DNA of 25,040 nt from a virus: IMG/VR virus record IMGVR_UViG_3300045974_000076, positions 1 through 25,040 of that record. One strand, given 5' to 3'. Within the stretch, counting starts at the first letter, position 1. Each line of letters starts with the position of its first letter. Made by a program: the position numbers and the translations under genes. Below, piece by piece: positions 1 to 8,174 of the stretch. The notes below the pieces were generated by a model. That model was not told the origin of the DNA, searched no databases, and saw only the letters and a list, made by a program, of their open reading frames with translations.

Positions 1-169
1 TGTAGCCAGCATATTTCTGCTGTAGTGCAGTCTGGGCACGGGGGGCGTTCACCATGATCGGAACTGCCACTGGGGCAACTACAGGGTTGGATGGAAGAAC
101 GTTCCCCAGATTGATCTGGGGAACGTTGTCCAGGAAACTTGAGAGGCCGAAGTCCGATGAGGAAGCCAT
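1..169 (-). CDS. Partial virion-region protein (N-terminus only)
   Basis: Reading leftward from an ATG at 169, an open frame of 56 codons runs to the window edge without a stop. It starts MASSSDFGLSSFLDNVPQIN and is followed by a Pro/Val-rich stretch. It begins 6 bases after the stop of the preceding gene, so it belongs to the same late operon. The upstream sequence lacks a clear purine-rich ribosome site, and translation may be coupled to the upstream gene. Its place after two ejection-type proteins suggests another internal virion or tail protein, possibly a lysozyme-bearing one, but nothing in the visible part shows this. The function is unknown. Confidence 0.7.
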   Translation of the reverse strand, partial: MASSSDFGLSSFLDNVPQINLGNVLPSNPVVAPVAVPIMVNAPRAQTALQQKYAGY

Positions 170-175
170 GGGCTA

Positions 176-1645
176 TCACGGGTGCTGTTGGTTCATGGAC
201 TGCTGTGCCATCTGGTTGGCCTGGTCGATGCTCGATTGGATGTTCGGGTCGGGGTTGATGTTCTGGGCCGAGCCTGCGACCTGCTGAGCGTAGGCGGCTT
301 GGAGGTTCTGGTTGGCGGCGTAGGTGCCTGCTGCTGCTGACTGCAATCCTGCCCGCAACGACGGGTCGGTGACTGTGTTGGCTGCGTTCTGCTGCACACC
401 GTAGGCCATCTGGTTCGCCGCCGACGCCTGGTCGAGCATGTGGGAGTACACGCCACCGTAGGCCGCCTGCAATTGCATCTTGGTCTTGAGTACCTTCTGC
501 CGTTCCGAGGCTTGCATGAGGTACGAGGGGACGGTGCTGGCGAGGGACTTGACGTAGGCACCAAGACCAGCCCAGTCATGGGTGGACTTGAGGGCGGAGA
601 TGTTTGTCTCCACCATCATGTTGACTTGCTGCTTGGTGTAGTCATCCACGCCGAAGGTGTTGTTGTCCAGGATGCTCTTGATGAATCCGTGCGCCCGGTC
701 CACTTCGTTGTTGACGTTGCGGGTGTTCGACATGTTGGAGATGATGCCACCTGCCATGAACAAACCTGCGCCTGCTGCGAGGGCAAGACCCAAGGGGCCA
801 CCAGTGAGGCCGAGAGCGATGGCACCACCGAGGCCCAAACCTGCACCCTTGACGCCACCAGAGATTCCCTTGTCCCAGTTGGAGTCTTGACCACCGATGT
901 TCAGGTTGTCCACGAATCCGCCGAGTGCGAGGCCAGCGTATGCCACGCCTGCACCGGCCATGAGGCTACCGGCAGTCATGTCCACGGTAAGGCCCGCTTC
1001 ACCGTTGGAGAAGCCGGGGAGAATGTCGTTCAACTTGGTGGAGAACTGTGCCAGTTTCGATGCTTCCACTACGGAGCCATCTTGAGCCACCACCTTGGCG
1101 GTCGGGTTGTCCACCGCATCCTTGGCCACCGTATTGATGGGAGTATCTGCCGGATGGATGGGGGCACTTTCGGCGGCATTCAATGCCTTCATCTCGATAC
1201 TGGCACCCAACTTGCCGGGGGCTGCGGGACCGGCTGCCACGCCTTGCAGGTCTGTACCAGTACCGAGGGCGAGTGGAGCCTTCGGACCTGCGGCGAGAGC
1301 GTTGTCGGCTTGTGCTGCCATCGACTGCGGGTTGTTGAGGGTGGACTGCCAGTTCGGTTTGATTTCCGCCAAAGACACACCAGGATTGGTGGCTGCCGTG
1401 CCAGGACCGATTGCCTTGGGTTGATTGCTGGTCTGGGCGAGGAACTGGTCGAACGCTCCGGTGGTGGGTCGGACTGTACCCATGACGGGCTGCACACTGC
1501 CAGGCAGTTGCGCCATGGTCCTGTCCACGATTCCGCCGGGAGTCACTTGCCCTGCGGCGATGTCACGCTGAAATATGTTCTGGGGCACCATGCTGCCGGG
1601 GGCAACCTGCTGGATGAACTGGTTGAGGAAGTCGTTACTTGCCAC
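176..1645 (-). CDS. Glycine/alanine-rich internal virion (ejection-type) protein
   Basis: This is a 489 aa protein. The start is a GTG at 1645, overlapping the upstream stop by 11 bases. Residues about 220-310 form a hydrophobic, glycine-zipper-like region (for example LMAGAGVAYAGLALGG and GPLGLALAAGAGLFMAGG) with the look of two or three membrane-inserting helices. The flanks are polar and helical, and the tail is Gln/Ala-rich (NQMAQQSMNQQHP). No enzyme motif is visible. In short-tailed phages, large Gln/Ala-rich proteins with membrane-active segments encoded next to the adaptor and nozzle genes are often capsid-internal proteins ejected to form a channel. That role is inferred from composition and position. 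A minor structural protein is the alternative. Confidence 0.85.
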   Translation of the reverse strand: MASNDFLNQFIQQVAPGSMVPQNIFQRDIAAGQVTPGGIVDRTMAQLPGSVQPVMGTVRPTTGAFDQFLAQTSNQPKAIGPGTAATNPGVSLAEIKPNWQSTLNNPQSMAAQADNALAAGPKAPLALGTGTDLQGVAAGPAAPGKLGASIEMKALNAAESAPIHPADTPINTVAKDAVDNPTAKVVAQDGSVVEASKLAQFSTKLNDILPGFSNGEAGLTVDMTAGSLMAGAGVAYAGLALGGFVDNLNIGGQDSNWDKGISGGVKGAGLGLGGAIALGLTGGPLGLALAAGAGLFMAGGIISNMSNTRNVNNEVDRAHGFIKSILDNNTFGVDDYTKQQVNMMVETNISALKSTHDWAGLGAYVKSLASTVPSYLMQASERQKVLKTKMQLQAAYGGVYSHMLDQASAANQMAYGVQQNAANTVTDPSLRAGLQSAAAGTYAANQNLQAAYAQQVAGSAQNINPDPNIQSSIDQANQMAQQSMNQQHP

Positions 1646-2972
1646 TTGTGCTGCCCCCTGTGGACGTGACGGAGTTGATGAGTTGTGCCATGAACTGGTT
1701 GTACTGCTGGATGCGGCCGTTGTCGCCAGATGTCATGGCGTCGGACAATCCTTGGATGACTTGGTTGAGGTTGAGGTTGTTCTTCTGCACGGCGTTGGCG
1801 AGCGACTGGTTGAGGTCGGTTGCCTTGATGCCGAACTCTCGGGCCATCGAATCCAGACCTTGCTTGGCGACGAAGTTGTTGGCGACTGCGTTGTTGATCT
1901 GGGCGGCGTTGCCCTTCCACGAATTGACGCCGGTATCCAACTGGTGTTGGAAGTTGTTGGCGTCACCCTTGTGGTTGATCTGGCTGGTGGTCTGCTGGTG
2001 GTACAGGTTGCGAAGGTCGCCACCGATCTGGGCGTATGCCTGGTCGTGTGACAGGTTGGCGTTGCCTTGTGCGATCCCATACTGGGTGCCGATGTTGCGG
2101 AAGTTGTCGCCAGTCCCCTGTGCGAGAAGACTACCGCTGCTGGCTGCCTGCGACATAGCCGACTGGTTGTTGGCGTCACGGGACAAGCCTGCCTGCTGCA
2201 TGGCCAGTTGTTGGTTGCGGTCTGCGAACCCGTACTCGCCCTTGAGTTGCTTGGCTTGACCGGCAAAGTTCTGTTGGTCTGCCGCATACTGTTGGTTGTT
2301 GAGGCCCCAGGTTGCGTTGATGAAGTTCTGATCTGTATGGAACTGTTGGTCCAACAGTTTGCCCTGGGTCCGCAACAGGCCAAGGTTGTTGGCGTTGGTC
2401 TGGTGATCCAGGCCGTTCTGGATTGCACCCTCATGGTTGAGGGCCAACTGGTTGTTCGTTGACTGCTGCAATGCGTAGTTGTTCAGGTTGTTCAGTCCGG
2501 TTGCGTTGCCTGCGTTGTTCCAGAATGAACTCACCCCACCGGCATGTTGGGCGTCCAACTGTGCCTGGTATTGGCTGGCCTGCTGATTGGCTGACAGTCC
2601 GACCGGGTTGTCGTAGAACGGGTTGTTGGGCGAGTTGACTGTCCCACCCCATTGCACACCACCAGGCGGGACCAACATCGGCTTACCGGTGGCGGGGTCC
2701 AACTTGGGGCTGCCGTCAGGGTTGGTCTGGTATGCGGCCTGTGCTGATCCACCGTTGGCGTTGTACTGATTCCAGGACGACTGCGGGATATCCTGCTGGA
2801 TCACACCGTTGGGTTGGACGATCTGATTGTTGCCCTTCTTTGCGGGCTGCGGTGAGAAGGGTGTGTACTGGCCTTGGTTCGTGCTACCGGGCATACCGGC
2901 AGGCACGTTGGCGGGACGAAGGGTGCCCACCTTCGACGTGGGCGCAACGGGGGCGGGGGTTCCGAGCGGCAT
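1635..2972 (-). CDS. Gln/Asn-rich virion protein, probable ejection protein
   Basis: From an ATG at 2972 this is a 445 aa protein. The frame stays open upstream to 3071, but that part overlaps the adaptor gene and has unlike composition. The chosen start lies 10 bases after the adaptor stop, with AGG upstream. Residues 1-130 are Pro/Gly-rich and look disordered. The remainder is strongly Gln/Asn/Ala-rich and probably helical (repeated NNLNNYAL, NQQLAMQQAG and NLNLNQVIQG type stretches), ending in a Ser/Thr/Gly tail. There are no cysteines or catalytic motifs. The composition and its place between adaptor and membrane-active protein fit an internal virion protein. Such proteins diverge fast, so the specific role is an inference. 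Confidence 0.85.
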   Translation of the reverse strand: MPLGTPAPVAPTSKVGTLRPANVPAGMPGSTNQGQYTPFSPQPAKKGNNQIVQPNGVIQQDIPQSSWNQYNANGGSAQAAYQTNPDGSPKLDPATGKPMLVPPGGVQWGGTVNSPNNPFYDNPVGLSANQQASQYQAQLDAQHAGGVSSFWNNAGNATGLNNLNNYALQQSTNNQLALNHEGAIQNGLDHQTNANNLGLLRTQGKLLDQQFHTDQNFINATWGLNNQQYAADQQNFAGQAKQLKGEYGFADRNQQLAMQQAGLSRDANNQSAMSQAASSGSLLAQGTGDNFRNIGTQYGIAQGNANLSHDQAYAQIGGDLRNLYHQQTTSQINHKGDANNFQHQLDTGVNSWKGNAAQINNAVANNFVAKQGLDSMAREFGIKATDLNQSLANAVQKNNLNLNQVIQGLSDAMTSGDNGRIQQYNQFMAQLINSVTSTGGSTSGK

Positions 2973-2982
2973 GGGCGGGAGC

Positions 2983-3657
2983 CTAGTCGAACTCGGACAG
3001 CCACGTCGGGACGATGGACGTACCGGTGAAGGTGAACTCACCCATGGAGTCATCTGTGGCAGACAGTTCAATCATCTGCTTGACCTTCGCATCGTACAGT
3101 TGGAATACATCCTTCCATGCCGCATCATCCTTGTCCTTACGACGGGCCATGTATTCGGCGTAATCCAATGCCGCCTCATACCAGCCTTCGATGACGTCGA
3201 TGTTGCCGGTACCAGTTGCCACGTCCAGGGCGGCGGGGAGTTGCGGACCGTACAGGTACAGGTTGCCTGGGCGGGTGGGTGTCGGCCAGAGTTGGACACG
3301 CAAGTCCGGGGCATGACCGTAGGTGGTGTAGAAGTACGGGTCTGCCCCAGTCTCATTGACGTACCGTTGCACCGCCGAGAACGACCGAGCTTCCAGTGGG
3401 ACGGTGCGGGTTTCGCCTGTCGCCTTCCAGAGCAGGTGTTCGATGGCGATGATGGTGGACGGCAGGACCATTTCGTGGGCACTGCCAAGTGCGACGGCCA
3501 CGGTGGTCTGTCCAGTGTAGAGCCGGGTCTGGCGGGCGATGTCACGGATGCCCTCATTGAGCCAGCCTCGCAGGTCGGCGTCCTGCCATTGGGCTGCGGT
3601 CGGTTCGTCCAGGCGTACCCGAAGGGCGGATACAGCGGTTGCAACAAGCACGGTCAT
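2983..3657 (-). CDS. Head-tail connector / adaptor protein
   Basis: This is a 224 aa protein with a strong ribosome site (AAAGGAG) upstream of the ATG at 3657. It has the layout of podovirus/siphovirus gp4/gp6-like adaptors that dock under the portal ring: an N-terminal helix with W-x-D-x-D-L-x-x-WLNEGIRDIARQTRL (about residues 24-46), a central beta segment with a proline-containing YxxxG region, and a C-terminal helix pair with EGWYEAALDYAEYMARRKDKD (about 160-180). The length is normal for the family. It is encoded after the nozzle-like protein rather than next to the portal, as in some short-tailed phages. The fold assignment is by recognition of this pattern, without a database search. 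Confidence 0.85.
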   Translation of the reverse strand: MTVLVATAVSALRVRLDEPTAAQWQDADLRGWLNEGIRDIARQTRLYTGQTTVAVALGSAHEMVLPSTIIAIEHLLWKATGETRTVPLEARSFSAVQRYVNETGADPYFYTTYGHAPDLRVQLWPTPTRPGNLYLYGPQLPAALDVATGTGNIDVIEGWYEAALDYAEYMARRKDKDDAAWKDVFQLYDAKVKQMIELSATDDSMGEFTFTGTSIVPTWLSEFD

Positions 3658-3668
3658 TGTAGGCTCCT

Positions 3669-4274
3669 TTAGCCTGTCGGGTCTGCGGGGTTGAGTCGGT
3701 AGAAACAGATAGAAGGTGAGCCAGGGAATCCGGCTTGGGGTGTGACGAACGTGTTTGTTTCAGCGAATCCGGTGGTCGGGTTGACGAAGAATTCGATCTT
3801 GTCTTTGGGGCGCAGAATGCGGGGCAACGTTCCTGCACAGTTGATGTAGGTACCCACCGTGTAGGTGCCACCCATGTTGTTGTAGTACAGCATGGTCTGA
3901 GTGCCGGTTGCATTGTCGGTGACACGGACCTTGAATATTAGTGCAGTGATGAGCCGGGATGAAATGAACTGGTTGGACCAGGCAAGGTTGAACGCATAGA
4001 GGCCACCTAATCCCTTGGGGATTTCCATGGTGTTGGCGTCTGAACTACCGGCGTTATAGTTGAAGAAACTGTCCGACTCGTAGTCCGTGGTACGCCAGTT
4101 GATGAGATTGTCGGCTGCGTTGGTGATGCTACGAGTGGTGGTATCCCGGACGATGCAGCCGATCATCCCGATGGGTACTTGCCGTGCCCAATCCGAGATG
4201 GTTTGCCGCATCCTCTCGTCGTCCAAACCGTGGAGGTTCGGCATGAGATGTTGGGTGGCGTTACCCTTACTCAC
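3669..4274 (-). CDS. Beta-rich tail/receptor-binding candidate
   Basis: This is a 201 aa protein beginning at a GTG (4274) that overlaps the upstream TGA as GTGA, a typical translational-coupling arrangement. An ATG 30 bases downstream is the alternative start. The N-terminal 40 residues contain a polar helix (LDDERMRQTISDWARQVP). The rest alternates aromatic and hydrophobic residues with polar ones (LITALIFKVRV, TMLYYNNMGGTYTVGTY) and ends with LRPKDKIEFFVNPTTG and SICFYRLNP. This is the look of a C1q/TNF-like or related jelly-roll head domain, often found at fibre tips or in tail accessory proteins. No catalytic motif is seen. The receptor-binding role is only a suggestion from fold type and neighbours. 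Confidence 0.8.
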   Translation of the reverse strand: MSKGNATQHLMPNLHGLDDERMRQTISDWARQVPIGMIGCIVRDTTTRSITNAADNLINWRTTDYESDSFFNYNAGSSDANTMEIPKGLGGLYAFNLAWSNQFISSRLITALIFKVRVTDNATGTQTMLYYNNMGGTYTVGTYINCAGTLPRILRPKDKIEFFVNPTTGFAETNTFVTPQAGFPGSPSICFYRLNPADPTG

Positions 4275-6223
4275 TTGTCCACCGCATTCAACATACGATC
4301 CGACGTTCCGAGGGCGATACTGTGGACCTTGGCAGACGGTGTGAGGAACGTTGCACAAGATACCTCAATACGGACCTGCACGTTCATGGCGACGAAGTTG
4401 GGCTTGATGTTGTGCTTCAATACCACCGGCCGGTTCTTGGTGGAAGCGTTGTTCCAGGTGAAGATTTCTGATACCGGGGTCACGTCTACGCCGAGGGCGT
4501 TGGTGCCGGTGAGGGTGACGGTTACCGTCTGTGAACCATGACCGGACATGACAATGTTGATCTGTTGGAATGACCGCATCCTGTCACGGGTTTCTACCAA
4601 CGGCTGCGACTTCCAGGTGTAATACGCGGCCAGGACTTCCGGGTCGTAGACGTGTGACACGCTGGTTTGGGTGGGGAACACGCACCGAAGATAAGCATGG
4701 AGTTTCCCGTTGGCGGGGTTGACGACGTAGTGCATGTAGGGGGCGGCATAGTTGCCTGACGTGTCCGATGCAACACCAGTGGGGAGTTTGTTGGTGATGG
4801 GCAGGTCAAGTCTCCACCACGACTTTGTGCGGGAGTCGAACATGAAGTTGTTGGGAACCATGACCCATGGATGCCACCATGCGAACCTGCCATGCGATCC
4901 CTCATACTTGTGGGATTGGTATGGGCGAACGTCCCAGAAGAATCCTTCAAGTTGGTTGGACAATTTCTCTGTGGTCTGTCCACCGTTCCAAAGGAAGACA
5001 CCATTGCGGGTACCGTAAACGATACCAAACGGGGTGTTTGCCGGATAGGATGCCACGTTGTAGGTGGACTCTACGAACGGGAGTTTCTGCACGGTCGGGT
5101 TGTTGAGGTCACCCAGGACGAGGTAGCCGCCGCCAGTGTTCTTGACGATGAACAACCGGTCTGTGGAGATGGATGCCATGACGCCGACACCGGACACGTT
5201 CTCGCTGCCGAACTCGGTGCGGAACGGGCGGGACAATGTGTTGAGTGCCTTTGGGTCATCAATCGCACCGTAAGCGAAGATGTCTCGGATCACTGCACCA
5301 TCGGTGCCGAACAGGATCGACTCACGTTCAGCGATCAGGAACCGGTCTTGGTGGGCGATGACGAGGATGGGCTTGGTCGGCTTCTGTGTGCTGTTGTTGA
5401 TCCACACTGTGTTACCGGTTGGCGTGCCAGGATCCGGGTATTGAACATGGACACCACCTAGATACGGGCCTGTCGGTGATGTCATGTAGTTACCTGCCGC
5501 AAAGTCTGTGTCTGCGGTTGTCAGGACGGCATCGTTGGCGGAGATTGCGGTGTTGACTGCACGGTTCCATCGACCGGACCAGATGCAACCAAGGCCGATG
5601 TAAATGTTGGCGAGCGAGATGGTGGCGGAACTGGTGGCACGAATGTTGACCAGTCCTGCTGCGGGAAGGTCACGAGGAAATGCCGTGAATCTGTCCACGG
5701 TGGCGTCGAAGAAGAAGTCCCGTTCCTTGATGATCGACCCATTGATTACCTGGTATTGATGGCCCATTGCATAGTAGAAATATCCGCTGGCTACCCCGGC
5801 TCCGTCTGAGGCATAGAAGAACCCGAATGCTACGTTCTCGATGTAGTTGTTCTCGCTGGCGAGGTCTTGGTAGGCGTTGGCGTCGGACCATGAGAACTGG
5901 TCACTTGCCGCTGGACCCATGATATTGGCATCCAGGACGTAGTAGCACATTTGACCTGTGGGCCAACGTTGTGTGCCAAGTGCGGTACTGGGTGTGGAGT
6001 AGGAACGTCCAATAGTACGAGCCGGTAGAGGACCGAGGGCACCACTAGGGTCAGCACAGCAAGCGTAAGTATCTTCCATAACAGCCGCACCGTTCTTGCC
6101 ACGAATGAATCCATTGATCGCACTCCCGTCATAGAGTGCCGATCCTGTCTGGAAGGCGTGATTGTCTGCGAAGATGCCTGGTGTGAAGTCGTCAATGGTG
6201 AGCATTTCTGTGGGGTTAGCCAT
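4271..6223 (-). CDS. Beta-propeller-like tail nozzle / tail hub protein
   Basis: This is a 650 aa protein with its ATG at 6223 behind GAGAGG, overlapping the upstream stop by 8 bases. It has no signal peptide or membrane segment. Residues about 280-500 show repeated blade-like units: ILVIAHQDRFLIAERESILF, then ASISTDRLFIVKNTGGGYLV, FGIVYGTRNGVFLWNGG and NNFMFDSRTKSWWRLD. These resemble the propeller of large podovirus tail proteins of the T7 gp12 / P22 gp10 type, which close the short tail tube. The N-terminus (LTIDDFTPGIF) resembles the D-F-T/S-x-G start common in such proteins. The C-terminal about 120 residues form a beta-sandwich-like end (VTVTLTGTNALGV). Nozzle is the favoured role, and a generic tail protein is the alternative. 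Confidence 0.85.
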   Translation of the reverse strand: MANPTEMLTIDDFTPGIFADNHAFQTGSALYDGSAINGFIRGKNGAAVMEDTYACCADPSGALGPLPARTIGRSYSTPSTALGTQRWPTGQMCYYVLDANIMGPAASDQFSWSDANAYQDLASENNYIENVAFGFFYASDGAGVASGYFYYAMGHQYQVINGSIIKERDFFFDATVDRFTAFPRDLPAAGLVNIRATSSATISLANIYIGLGCIWSGRWNRAVNTAISANDAVLTTADTDFAAGNYMTSPTGPYLGGVHVQYPDPGTPTGNTVWINNSTQKPTKPILVIAHQDRFLIAERESILFGTDGAVIRDIFAYGAIDDPKALNTLSRPFRTEFGSENVSGVGVMASISTDRLFIVKNTGGGYLVLGDLNNPTVQKLPFVESTYNVASYPANTPFGIVYGTRNGVFLWNGGQTTEKLSNQLEGFFWDVRPYQSHKYEGSHGRFAWWHPWVMVPNNFMFDSRTKSWWRLDLPITNKLPTGVASDTSGNYAAPYMHYVVNPANGKLHAYLRCVFPTQTSVSHVYDPEVLAAYYTWKSQPLVETRDRMRSFQQINIVMSGHGSQTVTVTLTGTNALGVDVTPVSEIFTWNNASTKNRPVVLKHNIKPNFVAMNVQVRIEVSCATFLTPSAKVHSIALGTSDRMLNAVDK

Positions 6224-6518
6224 GGGTGCCTCTCATCACGGTCAGGTAGGTGTCAAGGTAGCGCAGTTCAGCCAGGGCACCGGAGATGTCGCCCTCCAAC
6301 TTGTTGAGTTCCATCTGCCACCTGCGGGTCGCCGCCTTCGCCTGAGCAGTTGCCGGGTTATATGCCAGCCCTTCACCCACCGCCGAGGTGTAGGCATCTT
6401 CCCAGTCTTGGAGGATGGCGTTCTGCATCTTGGCACGCTCGTTGTAATACGAGACAAGTTCCTGTGACAGGAACGAATACCGGGATAGGGCTGCTTCGAT
6501 GTTGTCGGGGATGCTCAC
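6216..6518 (-). CDS. Small helical protein, unknown function
   Basis: This is a 100 aa protein. The start is a GTG at 6518 overlapping the preceding stop as GTGA, and its own stop overlaps the next start by 8 bases. It is therefore embedded in a tightly coupled cluster. The sequence is predicted to be almost wholly helical, with heptad-like spacing near the end (RWQMELNKLEGDISGALAEL RYLDTYL) suggesting a short coiled coil. There are no cysteines and no membrane segment. Position before the nozzle-like gene suggests a tail assembly or fibre-attachment helper, but no family is recognised. Confidence 0.8.
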   Translation of the reverse strand: MSIPDNIEAALSRYSFLSQELVSYYNERAKMQNAILQDWEDAYTSAVGEGLAYNPATAQAKAATRRWQMELNKLEGDISGALAELRYLDTYLTVMRGTHG

Positions 6519-7072
6519 AGTTTGTTCCTATACAGTCCAGGGTCCACATATGTGGCCGCAATCTCGGGGTCGATTGGCCAGCCAGCGTCCCGGAGTAGGG
6601 TGAACTGGGCGACCGGGTTGAGGATCATCTGCCGGTAATCCAGCATGGTGATGGTGGCATGGTTGAGGCCACGAACGATGGCTTCACGGGGGGCGTATAG
6701 GTCGTAATGCCGCCAGTCTTCCGGCTGCCCGAACGCCTTGGTCCACGACATGATCCGTTCCTGTTCGTCACGAACAATCCATGCGATCATGTAGTACTGG
6801 TTGGGGCCTTTCTTGGCGTTGACCCACATGTCGTTCCGCATGGATATCTTCTTGAGATGTCCGTCCTTGTCGTGAGGGAGGGTGCCGTCTGGTGGGAGGA
6901 AATACCCGTTCGGATTCGGGTGATAGTGGCTGCCCTTGACATGGTGATGTTTCCGCATGAGTTTGTCTTCACTGGGGTCATGCAGGACAGGGAGGTCGGA
7001 TGCCTTGTGGATTGCCCGCATGAGCATGGAGGTTCCACTACGGTGGCGACCGGTGACGATCCAGTGTGTCAT
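6515..7072 (-). CDS. Sulfotransferase-like P-loop protein
   Basis: From an ATG at 7072, in ATGA overlap with the upstream stop, this is a 185 aa protein. The frame extends upstream to 7333 but would sit wholly inside the preceding gene. Residues 4-15 (WIVTGRHRSGTS) match the 5'-phosphosulfate-binding loop of PAPS-dependent sulfotransferases. IAWIVRDEQERIMSW (96-110) matches the strand and RxxxxxxxS 3'-phosphate segment, and the ending VDPGLYRNKL resembles the usual family terminus. It is short (families are commonly 200-300 aa) but contains both cofactor segments. In a tail gene cluster it might modify a virion protein or host surface glycan. The substrate is unknown, and a degenerate nucleotide-binding role is possible. 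Confidence 0.82.
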   Translation of the reverse strand: MTHWIVTGRHRSGTSMLMRAIHKASDLPVLHDPSEDKLMRKHHHVKGSHYHPNPNGYFLPPDGTLPHDKDGHLKKISMRNDMWVNAKKGPNQYYMIAWIVRDEQERIMSWTKAFGQPEDWRHYDLYAPREAIVRGLNHATITMLDYRQMILNPVAQFTLLRDAGWPIDPEIAATYVDPGLYRNKL

Positions 7073-8166
7073 GATGAAACCACCCATTGTGCGTTGGCGA
7101 CGCCTACTAGGGCTGATCCACTTGTTACCGTGAATGCTTTGGTGCCTGTTGCCCCGGCTGCTACCTGTGTGTAGTGTGCGGCTAGGAGTGGATAGCCAGA
7201 TGCACCCTGGTTGTTGACCAGCACGTCGGTGGTACCGAACACTTGTGATGATGCTGTGATGCCAAGGGCTGACCACGGGACTGCAAGTGCGAGACAGAGT
7301 TCGTTCGCTGCTGTGGTTGTCACCGATGGGCATGTGGCGGTCGTGCTGCCGGTATTAGTACCAGGTTGTGATACCAGGTGAATGTTTGCGGCTGCTCCAC
7401 GCACTGACCAACAGGCTGCGAATCCGACACCGTTCGATGACGAGATGGTGTATGCGGTGTCAGTGTTGAGAATACCTGCCGAACCACTTGCCACCTTTGT
7501 ATACACGTCGAAACTCCACGGTCCACCACCCACAAATGATTCGATGGGTAGACCGAATGAGGTTGTGGTGTTGTGTGCCAGGTTGGTCCAGCCTGCCGAT
7601 ATGGGTCCGTATGCGACACGGGACTTTGATGACATGTCGTACACGACAACCAGGAATAGTCGGTCTTGCCCGTTCGGTCTGCCGGACGGGAAACCGATAC
7701 CTGCCACAATGGATTGTGGGTCGATGGTGAGGGTACGGGCTGCCGGGGTGGCTGAAACGATGGGACTGTAGGCGAATGACACGTTGGTCAATGCTGCCGC
7801 TGCTGTGGTCGTCACACTGAGGACTGGGGATGGGGTGCCTACAAGTCCGGTGCCACCCACGGCAGATACACGGAACTGGTAGGCGGTACTGCCGACGAGG
7901 GCCGTGGCCCCATCGTAGGTGAGCACACGGCAAGTCAAGTTGAGGTAGGACGGGACGGTTTGGATGGTGAACCATGTGACGCCCGCATTGATGGAACCTT
8001 CAATGAGATAGGTGCCTGTCCCGCCCGTGCCCCAACTTGCGGGTACTGTCCATGTGAAGTCCACATAGTTTGAGTGCAGTGCAACCAGGACAGGTGCCGG
8101 GGTCACTTGTGAGGGTGGGGTGCTGGATGCGATGATGGGGGCGACTGTGGCCGCATTGCCGATCAT
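7069..8166 (-). CDS. FN3-domain tail/fibre protein with C-terminal beta domain
   Basis: This is a 365 aa protein. Its ATG at 8166 follows AGGACA and lies 8 bases after the fibre gene stop. Residues about 19-118 read as a fibronectin type III or Ig-like domain: PAPVLVALHSNYVDFTWTVP, then GTYLIEGSINAGVTWFTI, and YQFRVSAVGGTGL ending in a VTT strand. The remaining about 240 residues are Ser/Thr/Gly-rich beta with regular short strands (LFLVVVYDMSSKSRVAYGP, PWSFDVYTKVASG, NELCLALAVPW), resembling lectin- or concanavalin-like surface domains. Such proteins decorate tails or capsids and can bind cell-surface glycans. The domain type is reasonably clear and the binding target is not. It is followed in ATGA overlap by the sulfotransferase-like gene. 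Confidence 0.85.
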   Translation of the reverse strand: MIGNAATVAPIIASSTPPSQVTPAPVLVALHSNYVDFTWTVPASWGTGGTGTYLIEGSINAGVTWFTIQTVPSYLNLTCRVLTYDGATALVGSTAYQFRVSAVGGTGLVGTPSPVLSVTTTAAAALTNVSFAYSPIVSATPAARTLTIDPQSIVAGIGFPSGRPNGQDRLFLVVVYDMSSKSRVAYGPISAGWTNLAHNTTTSFGLPIESFVGGGPWSFDVYTKVASGSAGILNTDTAYTISSSNGVGFAACWSVRGAAANIHLVSQPGTNTGSTTATCPSVTTTAANELCLALAVPWSALGITASSQVFGTTDVLVNNQGASGYPLLAAHYTQVAAGATGTKAFTVTSGSALVGVANAQWVVSS

Positions 8167-8174
8167 GCTGTGTC

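Noticed and set aside
440-1669. 409-codon plus-strand open frame
   Set aside because: It is antisense to the glycine-rich virion protein, has Cys/His/Gly-rich shadow composition and no ribosome site. The minus-strand gene fits the operon.
7073-7333. Upstream extension of the sulfotransferase-like frame
   Set aside because: It lies entirely within the FN3 gene. The ATGA-coupled ATG at 7072 directly precedes the cofactor loop.
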